This document shows positions 29,400-38,994 of a stretch of 64,000 nucleotides of DNA, in pieces. The position numbers were made by a program, and so were the translations under genes. The notes under the pieces were generated by a model. It searched no databases. It was given only the letters and a program-made list of their open reading frames with translations, and was not told the DNA's origin. Numbering within the stretch: the first letter of the stretch is position 1; each line of letters begins with the position of its first letter. Source of the stretch: Planctomycetia bacterium (GTDB lineage Bacteria > Planctomycetota > Brocadiia > Brocadiales > Brocadiaceae). The DNA is taken from contig JABTVC010000001.1 of NCBI GenBank assembly GCA_015075005.1, positions 62,001 to 126,000 on the forward strand. Reading direction: 5' to 3'.

Positions 29400-31784
29400 A
29401 TGAATAAAAAAGGTCAGAATCATATTATTGTTATTGAAGGTTATGAGGGCTACTGCGAGTTTCTTTCAGATGAGCCAGAGGAACGAAAATCAATGATAGG
29501 ACTGGGGCTTCCACTTGAAGAAATCGCAGTGCGACTTGATTTCCGAATTACTATTTTTTGTTGGGACGGATGGTATCGCTATGAACTAAAAGAGACCCTG
29601 GTACCAACACCAGCGACACGGCCAGTATCGCAACCCGATTTCGGAAACCCCTCCACAGCTTTTAAGTCCGCAAGGATAAAGCGGATTCCAATTCCCGCGA
29701 GAGATCCAGAATACTGGCTTTCATTCAGTGAAAAGGGTTTGAGTCCTCGTTCTTATGGGCTAATCAACGATGGCGGGTTATTATCGTTTGCTTCTTATTG
29801 TTTGAACAAAGAACTTCAGGCATTTTATACTAAAGATCCCTTCCAGCTTGCCATTCTGCCCATGTGGGGAGGGCTTGGATATGATTCTCAGATGGCAAGG
29901 GCAACCGAGGTTCCCAATGTGGTAGATGTGCCTTTCGTAGTTGTGGTTACCGATAAATCCGTTAACCGCCAAATGGCTAATCAGGAAGGTATCTGGACCC
30001 GACATGCGATCATCCGTCGACAGATGGAAGACGTATCGCTTGCCCTGGCCGATCTGGCACTGGTCTTCGGACCCAGGGGAGAAGAAATTGCCGCTGATGG
30101 CAGGCTACCAGAGTCTTCTTCTCCGGTTTGCGTTCCCCGTTTTGTTGAGGATTTGTTGCTCGATAAAATCGCCAACATGTTGGCACAACCCACAAATATT
30201 CACAACTCCGTAGAATTCTTCCTCTATGAGCCCCAACAGGCCGCATCAGGTGTACTGGCTGCCCTGGATGCTGCTACTCTTTTGGCAAATAAAGGAGTGC
30301 GTATCAATCGGCCAGTGATCGGTGCTGGACCACCAATGATCTTCGCTCCCATGAAACCCAGATCGTTTGTTGATTACTGGTCATCTCGTGGTGCCGTGCG
30401 TGAACTTGTCCGCGAACATCAATGGGAATGGAAAAGAGAGTACCCCCGTCCTGACCGTGTCTTTCCGGTACGTCTTTATCCAAGTTTTTTTGAGCATCTT
30501 CCCAATGTCTGGGCAGAACTTGCCCGTGGTTCTTTGGTGCTACTTTCTCCAGCTGCTGCAGAAGGGTTGGCTCCAGGAGAAACCATTCCTCAAGAAGTTT
30601 TAATTCAGGGAGAACCACTACCCGAGAAAGTGGCGGATTGTATAGAGAAAATTATTGCAACGGATATCAAAGTACTTGATCATATAAGAAAAGAACTCTG
30701 TATTCGTGTAGTCAAAGCACATCGAGGAGAAAGGAGACTGCATCTCCTCGAAGAAACAGCCGGAGCTTTAGAACATCTCCTTCAGTCCTCCCCCAAGCCA
30801 CAAGATTTATCACGAGTTGCTCTGATGTTTCTTGATCGTCGTACACCCCTTCGGACGCTTGTGCAGAAGGACGAGCCTCCTCCCATACCAGCGCTAAGAC
30901 CGGGTGCAAAAAAAGGGACGCTATCCGTTGTAGTAACTTGCTATGAAATGGGTGTCATGGTTAAGGAATCGGTGGAAAGCGTTTGGGCCTCAGAGCGTCA
31001 ACCTGACGAGGTGTTGCTCATCGATGATGGTTCACACGGGGAAGAAACGCTTGTGAAAATTAAAGAACTCGAAAAGTATGCATCTGAAAAAGGACTTCCT
31101 TTAATGGTTATTCGACAACGGAACCAGGGGTTGGCTTCAGCCAGAAATACCGGACTAAAGGCAGCGAGCGGAGAATTTATCTCCTTCCTCGATAGTGATG
31201 ATATGGTAGAGCCTCAGTTTTATCGGATTGCTCTTAAAATTCTTGAGGGATATCCACGTTTAGGTGGAGTCGCCGCATGGGCTTTTATCTTTGGCAAGGA
31301 CATTGTCGATGGCTTTTGGAATGCTCCACAACCAGAATTTCCATTTCTTTTTATTGAGAATAGCGTCATTGTCCCTTGCGTTACGCGCACAGAACTTTTG
31401 CGGGATCTTGGCGGCTATGATATCCGTCAACGGTATAATTATGAAGACTGGGAATTAGACATTCGAATGCTTGTGGCTGGTTGGCCGATTGTTACTGTGC
31501 CCATGCATCTTTTAAAGTACCGTGTCCGCAGTGATTCGCTCTACCGGAGTATGACCTCTATACAGAATCAAGTTATGCGGGAACTTTTATTGAGCACCCA
31601 TCGGGAGACAGTTTCCAAATTTGCCGTTGAAATTGTCATGCAATTGGAAAATCAATGGAAGAAGTTTGTTTATTCTGATTTAAACCCACACAGCCGGAAC
31701 CTGGATAAGGACTCTATCGTTTATTTCCGGAAGAAGCTTTTACGGAGAGCCCGAAAGTTTGTTATGCGTTTATTAAAAGATTAA
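29400..31784 (+). CDS. Large two-part protein: GT4-like N-terminus, GT2 glycosyltransferase C-terminus
   Basis: 794 residues. About 1-450 is a poorly conserved region with a glycosyltransferase-B feel (PMWGGLGYDSQMARATEVPN, LALADLALVFGPRGEEIA); its identity is uncertain. From about 506 a GT2 domain begins (LSVVVTCYEMGVMVKESVES) with VLLIDDGSHGEET, RQRNQGLASARNTGLKAA and the metal-binding FLDSDDM at about 598, so this half should be active. It transfers a sugar from a nucleotide sugar to the growing glycan in the cytoplasm. The next gene starts 9 bp after its stop. Confidence 0.8.
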   Translation: MNKKGQNHIIVIEGYEGYCEFLSDEPEERKSMIGLGLPLEEIAVRLDFRITIFCWDGWYRYELKETLVPTPATRPVSQPDFGNPSTAFKSARIKRIPIPARDPEYWLSFSEKGLSPRSYGLINDGGLLSFASYCLNKELQAFYTKDPFQLAILPMWGGLGYDSQMARATEVPNVVDVPFVVVVTDKSVNRQMANQEGIWTRHAIIRRQMEDVSLALADLALVFGPRGEEIAADGRLPESSSPVCVPRFVEDLLLDKIANMLAQPTNIHNSVEFFLYEPQQAASGVLAALDAATLLANKGVRINRPVIGAGPPMIFAPMKPRSFVDYWSSRGAVRELVREHQWEWKREYPRPDRVFPVRLYPSFFEHLPNVWAELARGSLVLLSPAAAEGLAPGETIPQEVLIQGEPLPEKVADCIEKIIATDIKVLDHIRKELCIRVVKAHRGERRLHLLEETAGALEHLLQSSPKPQDLSRVALMFLDRRTPLRTLVQKDEPPPIPALRPGAKKGTLSVVVTCYEMGVMVKESVESVWASERQPDEVLLIDDGSHGEETLVKIKELEKYASEKGLPLMVIRQRNQGLASARNTGLKAASGEFISFLDSDDMVEPQFYRIALKILEGYPRLGGVAAWAFIFGKDIVDGFWNAPQPEFPFLFIENSVIVPCVTRTELLRDLGGYDIRQRYNYEDWELDIRMLVAGWPIVTVPMHLLKYRVRSDSLYRSMTSIQNQVMRELLLSTHRETVSKFAVEIVMQLENQWKKFVYSDLNPHSRNLDKDSIVYFRKKLLRRARKFVMRLLKD

Positions 31785-31793
31785 AAAGATGCG

Positions 31794-34067
31794 ATGAAAC
31801 ACCTTATAATTTGTCCTGAATATCCTCCTGCGCCAATCCCTGCGGGGGGGATTGGTACTTATGTGACTCATATTTCAAGGCTGCTTGCCGAAAGTGGGGA
31901 GACTGTACATGTGATAGGTACACTTTGGGAAGGGGCCAAGAAAAAAAGTCGACGAGAGTGCTTACGAAGGTTGATTATTCATCGCGTCTATTTCGAAGGT
32001 TGGCCAACTTTCATAGGCAAAAAATCCAGTTCCACTCCTAAGTCCGGAGTAAAAAAAGGCCTTTTTGAATCTATTTTTCCTGCACAATGTTTCTCCTGGC
32101 AGGCAAGTCTTCTCGCTGAAAAGCTTGTTGAGCAGGAAGGAATCGACATAATTGAATCTCAGGAATATGAGGCGCCGCTGTATTATTTACAGCTTCGACG
32201 TGCTCTTGGGTTTGGACCAAAAAGATGTCCACCCTGTATCATTCATTTACACTCTCCCACGGAAACCATTGTCCGATACAGCGATCGGGATATTGGCCGT
32301 CCTTATTTCATGACAGCAAAACGGCTTGAGGATTATAGCATCGCTGCTGCTGATGCGCTACTTTGCCCGAGTCACTATCTGGCTCACCAGGCGAAAACTC
32401 ATTATGGGTTAGATGAAGGTTGCATCCGGGTTATTCCGTTGCCAATTGGCGATAACCCTATACTTGAGAGAGAGAAAGATACATGGGAACACGGAACGAT
32501 CTGTTATGTGGGGCGACTAGAACTACGCAAGGGTGTCATTGAATGGATTGAAGCTGCCGTTGCTGTTGCTCCTGAATATCCGTCAGCACGTTTTGAGTTT
32601 ATCGGGGCTAATACTCTTGGGACAAGGACTATGAGCGGTGGACAGATCGTGAAGCACCTGATTCCTGATGATCTAAGAGCAAGATTTATCTTTCGTGGCC
32701 AACAGGAGAAATCTGCCCTTCCTCAGTTTCTTGCAAAAGCTCGCATAGCCATTGTCCCATCGCGCTGGGAAAATTTCCCCAATACTTGCGTTGAAGCCAT
32801 GGCTTCAGGACTTCCTGTTATTGCGACGCGCGAGGGTGGTATGGTAGAAATGATCGAAGATGGCCGTACGGGCTGGCTGGCCAATAAGTCAGGGAGTGAT
32901 GGCCTTGCAGAGGCACTCCGGCGCGCACTTAATACACCTTCAACAAGAATCGCCGAAATGGGTTATAATGCATCATTGGAAATTCGTAGAATATGTGATA
33001 ATAAGAAAATCCTGGAAAGCCAGTTAAATTTCCGTAATCAGGTAGTTAATCAAGGAGCAAGGCGCTCTTTAAACTTACCAGTGAATTTGCCTTGGGCAAA
33101 GAGATCATTTTGCGACGAATCAATGCGCCGGACTCCACAAAACAACTCCTCAAAAGGCATTGCTATGGTGGTTACCTGTTTAGATGAGAAACAATTTCTC
33201 GAAGAATGTTTACAGAGTATTGAGCAGCAGACTTTGAAACCTATGGCTGTAGTTATTATTGAGAATGGGATGACCAGAGAGCAAACCCTTAAGGTTTTTG
33301 ATAAGACGCAACGGAACAGATGGAGGGTTATATCAAAAAAAAACACAAATCCGGTATTAGCTAAAAATTGCGGTATAGAAGAAGTTCTGGGTTCCGGATT
33401 GAATCCGCTCGGCTTCTCTTTTCTTACAGGGGAAGAACGATTACAACCTGACTTTGTTGCTGTATGTGAGTCTATTCTTCGGCAATGCCCGGAAGTTGGA
33501 CTTGTTTCTTGCTGGACAAGTGACTCGCAGAATGATAACAAAATCTGGATCAGACCATGTCCAGGCTTTCCCTATCAATGGATTTCAAACGAAGCGGCTC
33601 CCTTCAGCATTGTACGAACGGAGGCACTGCATGAGGCTGGTAACTTTCGCCCTATTATGAATCAAGGATATGAGGATTGGGATCTTTTCAATGCTGTGAT
33701 GGCGGCAGGTTGGGTTGCTGTGACGGTACCTAAAATACTGGGCAGATGTCGAATTTATGAAGACTTAGAATCTCGCTTAGCGAATGCTCGTACCTATGGA
33801 AGAATGCGCAGAGAACTCCTTGAAAGATTTCCGGATCTGATTGTTTGTGATTTAAAGGATATTATTCTCCTTACCGAATCATATATTGCACATTCGCTGT
33901 ACGAACAGTTTCTGGCACACCGTAGAGAACTCGCGATCGCGATGATACGAACGATGCTCCGTCATCCTCGACAAACAGCTTTACGAATTCTACGGAAGAT
34001 GAAAAAGAAATTAGTTCAGCGTGCTCCCGTCTGGATGTCCAATTTTATTTCTCGTGTGACAAGATAA
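31794..34067 (+). CDS. Bifunctional-looking glycosyltransferase: GT4 plus GT2-like domain
   Basis: 757 residues. The GT4 half (1-420) starts with LIICPEYPPAPIPAGGIGTY and has CYVGRLELRKGV and the donor-site EAMASGLPVIATREGGMVE (about 333). A GT2-like half begins about 455 (GIAMVVTCLDEKQFLEECLQ). There the usual D-D-G-S is IENGM and the metal-binding DxD is replaced by LTGEER, so this domain may not be catalytic. NQGYEDWDLF near the end matches the GT2 acceptor-side motif. It is the second of a run of closely spaced transferases. Confidence 0.85.
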   Translation: MKHLIICPEYPPAPIPAGGIGTYVTHISRLLAESGETVHVIGTLWEGAKKKSRRECLRRLIIHRVYFEGWPTFIGKKSSSTPKSGVKKGLFESIFPAQCFSWQASLLAEKLVEQEGIDIIESQEYEAPLYYLQLRRALGFGPKRCPPCIIHLHSPTETIVRYSDRDIGRPYFMTAKRLEDYSIAAADALLCPSHYLAHQAKTHYGLDEGCIRVIPLPIGDNPILEREKDTWEHGTICYVGRLELRKGVIEWIEAAVAVAPEYPSARFEFIGANTLGTRTMSGGQIVKHLIPDDLRARFIFRGQQEKSALPQFLAKARIAIVPSRWENFPNTCVEAMASGLPVIATREGGMVEMIEDGRTGWLANKSGSDGLAEALRRALNTPSTRIAEMGYNASLEIRRICDNKKILESQLNFRNQVVNQGARRSLNLPVNLPWAKRSFCDESMRRTPQNNSSKGIAMVVTCLDEKQFLEECLQSIEQQTLKPMAVVIIENGMTREQTLKVFDKTQRNRWRVISKKNTNPVLAKNCGIEEVLGSGLNPLGFSFLTGEERLQPDFVAVCESILRQCPEVGLVSCWTSDSQNDNKIWIRPCPGFPYQWISNEAAPFSIVRTEALHEAGNFRPIMNQGYEDWDLFNAVMAAGWVAVTVPKILGRCRIYEDLESRLANARTYGRMRRELLERFPDLIVCDLKDIILLTESYIAHSLYEQFLAHRRELAIAMIRTMLRHPRQTALRILRKMKKKLVQRAPVWMSNFISRVTR

Positions 34068-34087
34068 CAGAAAAAGATTTACAAATC

Positions 34088-35026
34088 ATGAACATACTTA
34101 TATCAACTATAATATGCACACATAATCGTGCCGGGTATTTAACCAAAGCGATTCAAAGTCTTGTGGATCAGCGCACTCCAAAAGACAAATACGAAATCAT
34201 AGTAGTAGACAACTGTTCAACTGATTCAACGAAAGAAGCGGTAGAACAGTTTACTAGCAAGTGCAACATACGATACATTTATGAATCAACTTTAGGTCTC
34301 TCTTATGCCAGAAATACCGGCTGGCGTAATGCAAGGGGAAAATATAGTGCCTACCTTGACGATGATGCCATTGCTTGTCCAGTTTGGCTTGATAAGATTT
34401 TGGAAGTATTTGAAACCGTAACGCCAATGCCGGGTTGTGTAGGAGGCAAGACAATCCCATTGTGGGAGGCTCTTCGGCCAAAATGGCTATCAGATGAGCT
34501 AATAACTTGCCTTGCTGTAATAGACTGGTTTGACACGCCACAAGTTATAACCAATTTGAATCAAAAATGGCTCGTTGGAGCCAATATCGCGTTTCCGACG
34601 GATGTTCTTAGGCAGGCAGGAGGATTTGTTTCCGGCCTTGACCGGGTGGGTAAGAATCTTCTCTCCGGAGGAGATGTGTTTCTTGAGAAGCAAATAAAAA
34701 AGGCTGGCTATACCTGTTTCTATCACCCTGAGATTACTGTGAACCATCTTGTACCTAAATCTCGGCTAGAGAAACGATGGTTTGTTCGGAGGTATTACTC
34801 TCAAGGCCTTTCTGATGCTGTAATGCAGTTAATTGAAGAATCACCATCTTTCGCGAGGCGTCTGCGTCTGGCTATCTCAAAGGCATTAAGGTTGTTGCAA
34901 ACACCGGGAAGACTAATGAATCTCGTATTACCCAGGAGCGATCCTAAGCAATTTACGGAAAAATGTTTTGCTTTAATAATAGTAGGGCAAATAGCGGGCC
35001 TGTTAAGCATTGCAAAGGCAAAATGA
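34088..35026 (+). CDS. GT2-family glycosyltransferase
   Basis: 312 residues. ISTIICTHNRAGYLTKAIQS, VVDNCSTDST, SYARNTGWRNARGKY and the metal site AYLDDDAIACPVW are a complete GT2 set. The acceptor-side segment LSGGDVFLEKQIKKAGY and a basic C-terminal region follow. Its stop overlaps the start of the next gene (ATGA at 35023-35026), a sign of coupled translation. Confidence 0.92.
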   Translation: MNILISTIICTHNRAGYLTKAIQSLVDQRTPKDKYEIIVVDNCSTDSTKEAVEQFTSKCNIRYIYESTLGLSYARNTGWRNARGKYSAYLDDDAIACPVWLDKILEVFETVTPMPGCVGGKTIPLWEALRPKWLSDELITCLAVIDWFDTPQVITNLNQKWLVGANIAFPTDVLRQAGGFVSGLDRVGKNLLSGGDVFLEKQIKKAGYTCFYHPEITVNHLVPKSRLEKRWFVRRYYSQGLSDAVMQLIEESPSFARRLRLAISKALRLLQTPGRLMNLVLPRSDPKQFTEKCFALIIVGQIAGLLSIAKAK

Positions 35027-36090
35027 CTATGCATATATATATAATCCGCACTCGTTATCCTCATTGGGGTAGATATTCTGGGATAAATCAGTTTTTAAGA
35101 TATATCAACCGGAATAGTTATAAAACAGAGGTGCATCTCGCATCGGATAGCGACGAGGATTTTCCCATACGAAACAGGATGATACGGAACTGGTTACGCA
35201 ATCTTGTTCAAAAGAAAGGCATGCAATGGTACAAGCTGAGTGATTTGGTTGCTGAGGTTAAGGCGTTCAGACATTGCTGGTGGAAAAAGGTAGATATAAT
35301 ACATTATCTTGATGGCGAACATTCGGCGCAGTTCCTGCCGGGATTACTTAAACGATTTCGTAATTCGCGACCTAAAATAGTTGCTACGTATCATCAGCCA
35401 CCACACATGCTCGATTCACTTATTATCAAGAATATTATTTCCAAACTTGATTGTGTTACCGTGGTATCACCAGAACAAGTATCTTACCTAAGAGAGTTTG
35501 TGTCTCCTGATAAACTTCATTTGATTCTCCACGGTATAGACATCGACTATTTTGTGCCGGCAAATACACCAAAGGAAGAGGGGAAGTTTAAGTGCATTAC
35601 CGTTGGACATTATTTAAGGGATTTCAAGGCGGTGCGAAAGGTGGCAGAGAGATTAAGTAGTTACAGAAATATAGAGTTTCATATTGTGTCCTCACAGGCA
35701 ACCGAAGTAGAGGATTTACAAAACGTCACCATACATAGCGGCATCGATGATGCTATGTTGCTTAAACTGTACCAGCAATCGGACATATTATTTCTACCCT
35801 TGTTGCAGTCCACTGCAAATAATGCACTTCTTGAGGGGATTGCCTGCGGGTTGCCTGTTATATCGACCAACTTACCATCGGTTGAGGCATATGTGCCAGG
35901 AAAAGAAGCTATATTGGTAAAAGACAATGATCCAAAACAATTAGCAGACGAAATATTACGTTTGTTTCTGAATCCACAGGATCGTAAAAATATGGCACAA
36001 GAAGCTCGCAAGAGAGCTGAAGAATTGGATTGGCTCAATATCGCTCCACAATATGAAGCTGTTTATTCGAAACTAACCAGTGACTACTAA
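35023..36090 (+). CDS. GT4-family glycosyltransferase
   Basis: About 355 residues from ATG 35023 (MTMHIYIIRTRYPHWGRYSG), which overlaps the preceding stop; an upstream in-frame start at 34963 lies inside that gene. The GT-B fold is seen in LDCVTVVSPEQVSYLREF, LILHGIDIDYFVPAN and the donor motif NALLEGIACGLPVISTNLPS, whose Glu residues fit the GT4 E-X7-E pattern. It is a retaining glycosyltransferase acting on the inner-membrane-bound glycan. Confidence 0.9.
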   Translation: MTMHIYIIRTRYPHWGRYSGINQFLRYINRNSYKTEVHLASDSDEDFPIRNRMIRNWLRNLVQKKGMQWYKLSDLVAEVKAFRHCWWKKVDIIHYLDGEHSAQFLPGLLKRFRNSRPKIVATYHQPPHMLDSLIIKNIISKLDCVTVVSPEQVSYLREFVSPDKLHLILHGIDIDYFVPANTPKEEGKFKCITVGHYLRDFKAVRKVAERLSSYRNIEFHIVSSQATEVEDLQNVTIHSGIDDAMLLKLYQQSDILFLPLLQSTANNALLEGIACGLPVISTNLPSVEAYVPGKEAILVKDNDPKQLADEILRLFLNPQDRKNMAQEARKRAEELDWLNIAPQYEAVYSKLTSDY

Positions 36091-36154
36091 CCCATGCATA
36101 GCGAAGTACTATTATACATAAATTAGGTAATAACCAGACATAAAGGAGTTAAAA

Positions 36155-36826
36155 ATGCTACTAGAAAGGTTGCTTAAAGACAATCCGCAATTCCATTATT
36201 ATAAAGGTGTCTTTACAAGTTGGGCTGTCCATCCCGACACTTTACGCTTTCTTTATAGCATGCTGACTCCCGGCATGTCAACCCTCGAAACGGGTTGTGG
36301 ACATACTACGGTTGTCTTTTCTATTGCAGGTACTCGACACATTTGCATTACACCTGATCAGGGAGAGGCTGAACGAATACAGCAATATTGTGCAGAAGTA
36401 GGCCTTACGAAAAATATAACTTTCATCATTAAAAGTTCAGATAGAGCTCTTCCGGAGGGTGAATTAATACCTTCAGAGCTAGATTATGTATTCATAGACG
36501 GTGCACATCGCTTTCCAGTACCGATTATTGATTGGCATTACACACATCACAAGCTAAAACTGGGTGGCATTATAGGCGTGGATGATTTCAAAATACCGTC
36601 GGTTAAAATATTATATGATTTTTTGTGTGTTGAAGAAGAATGGGAATTAATAAAGATTATGCGCAACACTGCTTTTTTTAAAAAAATACGAGAACCCAAA
36701 TATATAAGTGATTGGAGTGATCAAAAAATAAATTTTAAATATCAATATAACCCGAGGAATTCTAATAAAAAATCGTTTATTAGTAAATTGATACCCTCAC
36801 GGTTAATAAAAAGACGAAGAGGGTAA
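36155..36826 (+). CDS. SAM-dependent methyltransferase (class I, Methyltransf_24-like)
   Basis: 223 residues. Motif I is TLETGCGHTTVVF (about 42), and the acidic loop LDYVFIDGAHRFP (about 110) is that of Methyltransf_24-type enzymes. A short lysine-rich tail ends the protein. AAAGGAG precedes the ATG. It probably methylates a sugar of the glycan, which would be read by the Wzt tail; the position is unknown. It starts an AT-richer stretch (36-40 kb) than the exporter genes. Confidence 0.8.
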   Translation: MLLERLLKDNPQFHYYKGVFTSWAVHPDTLRFLYSMLTPGMSTLETGCGHTTVVFSIAGTRHICITPDQGEAERIQQYCAEVGLTKNITFIIKSSDRALPEGELIPSELDYVFIDGAHRFPVPIIDWHYTHHKLKLGGIIGVDDFKIPSVKILYDFLCVEEEWELIKIMRNTAFFKKIREPKYISDWSDQKINFKYQYNPRNSNKKSFISKLIPSRLIKRRRG

Positions 36827-36830
36827 TGTT

Positions 36831-37895
36831 ATGTCAAAAAGCGGACGTCTATTTTGTTCCAAACCATTTAAGTGGTTTGAAATTACTCATTTGAATAAAA
36901 TTGGGGAGGTATTTCTGTGCTGTCCCGCATGGCTTGATACTTCCATAGGGAATTTGCAAGATCAATCCGTTGAAGAGATATGGAACGGCGAAAAAGCGCA
37001 GGAAATACGCCGTTCAATCTTGGATGTGTCTTTTAAATATTGTAATCGCTCCAGATGCGCTTTTTTACAAACCGAATCCGGACCGGTTGAAAAAATTGAA
37101 GATGTTAAAGATAAAGACCTGAAAGCTGCACTAGAAAAGGATCTTACCATACTACCGTACGGTCCCAGGCAAATTATTTGTACCTATGATAGATCCTGTA
37201 ACCTGTCCTGTCCATCATGCCGGACAGGAACAATTGTGGAACGCAAAAACAAGAAACAGATATTGAAAATTCAAAGTAGGATTCAAAATGAAGCCCTTAA
37301 AAATGCTTATTATTTGCATATCACAGGTTCAGGAGACCCGTTTGGCAGTCCATTTTTTAGAAAATGGTTGCAAACGATGAAGAGAGAAGATATACAAAAT
37401 GTTGAAACGATATACCTTCAAACGAATGCACAGTTATGGACACCAAAAATGTGGAGAACAATAGCAAAAGATATACAACAACTTATAAAAAGTGCAGATA
37501 TTTCAATTGACGCAGCAAGTCCAGAAACGTATGAAATAAATCGTAGAGGCGGGAGTTTTAAAAAACTTCTTGAAAATCTCGAATTTATTAGTGCGTTGCG
37601 TAAGAACGGCCCCCTTGAATGGATAGGTATAAGTATGGTTGTCCAAGAAAATAATTTCCGAGAGATGCCTGATTTTGTACGTCTAGGTAAGCGTTTTAAT
37701 TTTGATACCGTTTATTTTAGTCAACTAGTAAATTACGGAACTTACTCTGAAGAGGAATATAGAAATCGCGCGATTCACTTTCCGGCTCACCCAAGACATT
37801 CGGAGTTTATTGACATACTTAAAGATGAAATCTTTAAAGAACCTATAGTTCAATTAGGAAATCTTACGGAAACGATACATTACCATGATACATAA
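36831..37895 (+). CDS. Radical SAM protein with N-terminal SPASM-like segment
   Basis: 354 residues. The radical SAM cluster is CNLSCPSC at about residue 123 (C-X3-C-X2-C), followed by ITGSGDPFG and IDAASPETYEINRRGG. Before it, residues 5-70 (LFCSKPFKWFEIT, VFLCCPAW, IGNLQDQSVEEIWNGEKAQE, YCNRSRC) look like a SPASM auxiliary-cluster domain, which normally stands after the radical SAM barrel. The order here is therefore permuted. It may modify a sugar or a peptide; the substrate is unknown. It is followed by a remnant of a paralog, then by DUF6473 and sulfotransferase genes. Confidence 0.82.
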   Translation: MSKSGRLFCSKPFKWFEITHLNKIGEVFLCCPAWLDTSIGNLQDQSVEEIWNGEKAQEIRRSILDVSFKYCNRSRCAFLQTESGPVEKIEDVKDKDLKAALEKDLTILPYGPRQIICTYDRSCNLSCPSCRTGTIVERKNKKQILKIQSRIQNEALKNAYYLHITGSGDPFGSPFFRKWLQTMKREDIQNVETIYLQTNAQLWTPKMWRTIAKDIQQLIKSADISIDAASPETYEINRRGGSFKKLLENLEFISALRKNGPLEWIGISMVVQENNFREMPDFVRLGKRFNFDTVYFSQLVNYGTYSEEEYRNRAIHFPAHPRHSEFIDILKDEIFKEPIVQLGNLTETIHYHDT

Positions 37896-37955
37896 TCTGA
37901 CAATGAAACAGTAACATATCTTATTTTTATGTGCGTAAGGGCACATATCGTATTT

Positions 37956-38030
37956 ATGAATACACGACTATTTTATTCAAAGCCATCGGAATGATTTGAA
38001 GTATCACAAAGGAATGAGAATTGAAAAATG
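37956..38030 (+). pseudogene. 5' fragment of a second radical SAM/SPASM-type gene
   Basis: ATG 37956 opens MNTRLFYSKPSE, then a stop codon in the place of a Trp codon, then FEVSQRNEN. This parallels the start of the intact gene at 36831 (GRLFCSKPFKWFEITHLNK). It breaks off after about 25 codons, just before the DUF6473 gene. It is a decayed partial duplicate. Confidence 0.5.
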
Positions 38031-38043
38031 ACGGGAGACTAAT

Positions 38044-38985
38044 TTGGTGACCGAAGGATACTCAGACATAGATTGGAAAGTAGTTGATTATCAAACGTAT
38101 TGTTTGGATCCCGAAGCAATTGATCGTCAAACCAATACTGGCTTACTATTGAGAGGACCCAAACCTCAAAGCATCGAAGAATGCTCATATTTCGTGTGCA
38201 TTGGTGCCGCACAAACTTTTGGACGTTTTTGCGAAAAACCATATCCAACTTTATTACAGGAAAAACTGGACATACCAACAATCAACATGGGACGAGGCGG
38301 TGCCGGACCATCCTTTTTTTCGAAAGATAACGATAAACTCCTGAAGTATGTAAATAATGCAAGATTCGCTATTATACAGGTTATGTCAGGGCGGTCTGAA
38401 AGTAACTCTTTATTTCATAGTAGAGGTTTAGGATTTTATACGAGAATATCTGACGGCACTTCGATTGGATGCGATGATGCTTTTAAGGAACTGTTAAAAG
38501 AGAAGAACAAAGATTACATAAAAAAAATTGTTGCTGAAACCAGGCAAAATTGGGTAAACAACAACAAAGAACTCTTAGAAAAGATTAAAATTCCCAAAAT
38601 ATTGTTTTGGTTTTCAGTAAGAAAACCGCACTACAGAGAGAAATATCCTAATATTAATACATTATTTGGGGAATTTCCCCAATTAGTCAATTCAGATATG
38701 ATTCGTCAAATAAGAAATTATTGTGATAAGTATGTTGCATGTATATCCAGGAGAGGGTTGCCACACTTACTCATTGATAGATTTACCGGTAAACCAATCT
38801 GCATAAACGACCCATGGGGCGGAATGTGGGCCAAAAACTGGTACTATCCCTCACCAGAAATGCACAGTGATGCTGCAAATGCACTTGAGAAGGTATGCAA
38901 AAGATACGTAAACCCTGGTAAAACGCGGCAGCGGTCAAAGCTGTCCTTAGTTTTTGGTAATTGGCTTTATAGAAAAACAATATAG
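38044..38985 (+). CDS. DUF6473 family protein
   Basis: 313 residues. The start is TTG 38044 or the adjacent GTG 38047, with GGGAG upstream; there is no ATG near. CSYFVCIGAAQTFGRFCEKP, INMGRGGAGPSFFSKDNDKL and FAIIQVMSGRSESNSLF match DUF6473 proteins, which resemble SGNH-type hydrolases and are often found next to sulfotransferases, as here. The Gly-rich turn and a later CINDPWGGMWAKNWYYPSP with MHSDAA (His, Asp) could be the active site. A role in glycan modification is inferred from context. Confidence 0.75.
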   Translation: MVTEGYSDIDWKVVDYQTYCLDPEAIDRQTNTGLLLRGPKPQSIEECSYFVCIGAAQTFGRFCEKPYPTLLQEKLDIPTINMGRGGAGPSFFSKDNDKLLKYVNNARFAIIQVMSGRSESNSLFHSRGLGFYTRISDGTSIGCDDAFKELLKEKNKDYIKKIVAETRQNWVNNNKELLEKIKIPKILFWFSVRKPHYREKYPNINTLFGEFPQLVNSDMIRQIRNYCDKYVACISRRGLPHLLIDRFTGKPICINDPWGGMWAKNWYYPSPEMHSDAANALEKVCKRYVNPGKTRQRSKLSLVFGNWLYRKTI

Positions 38986-38994
38986 TTTCATAAT

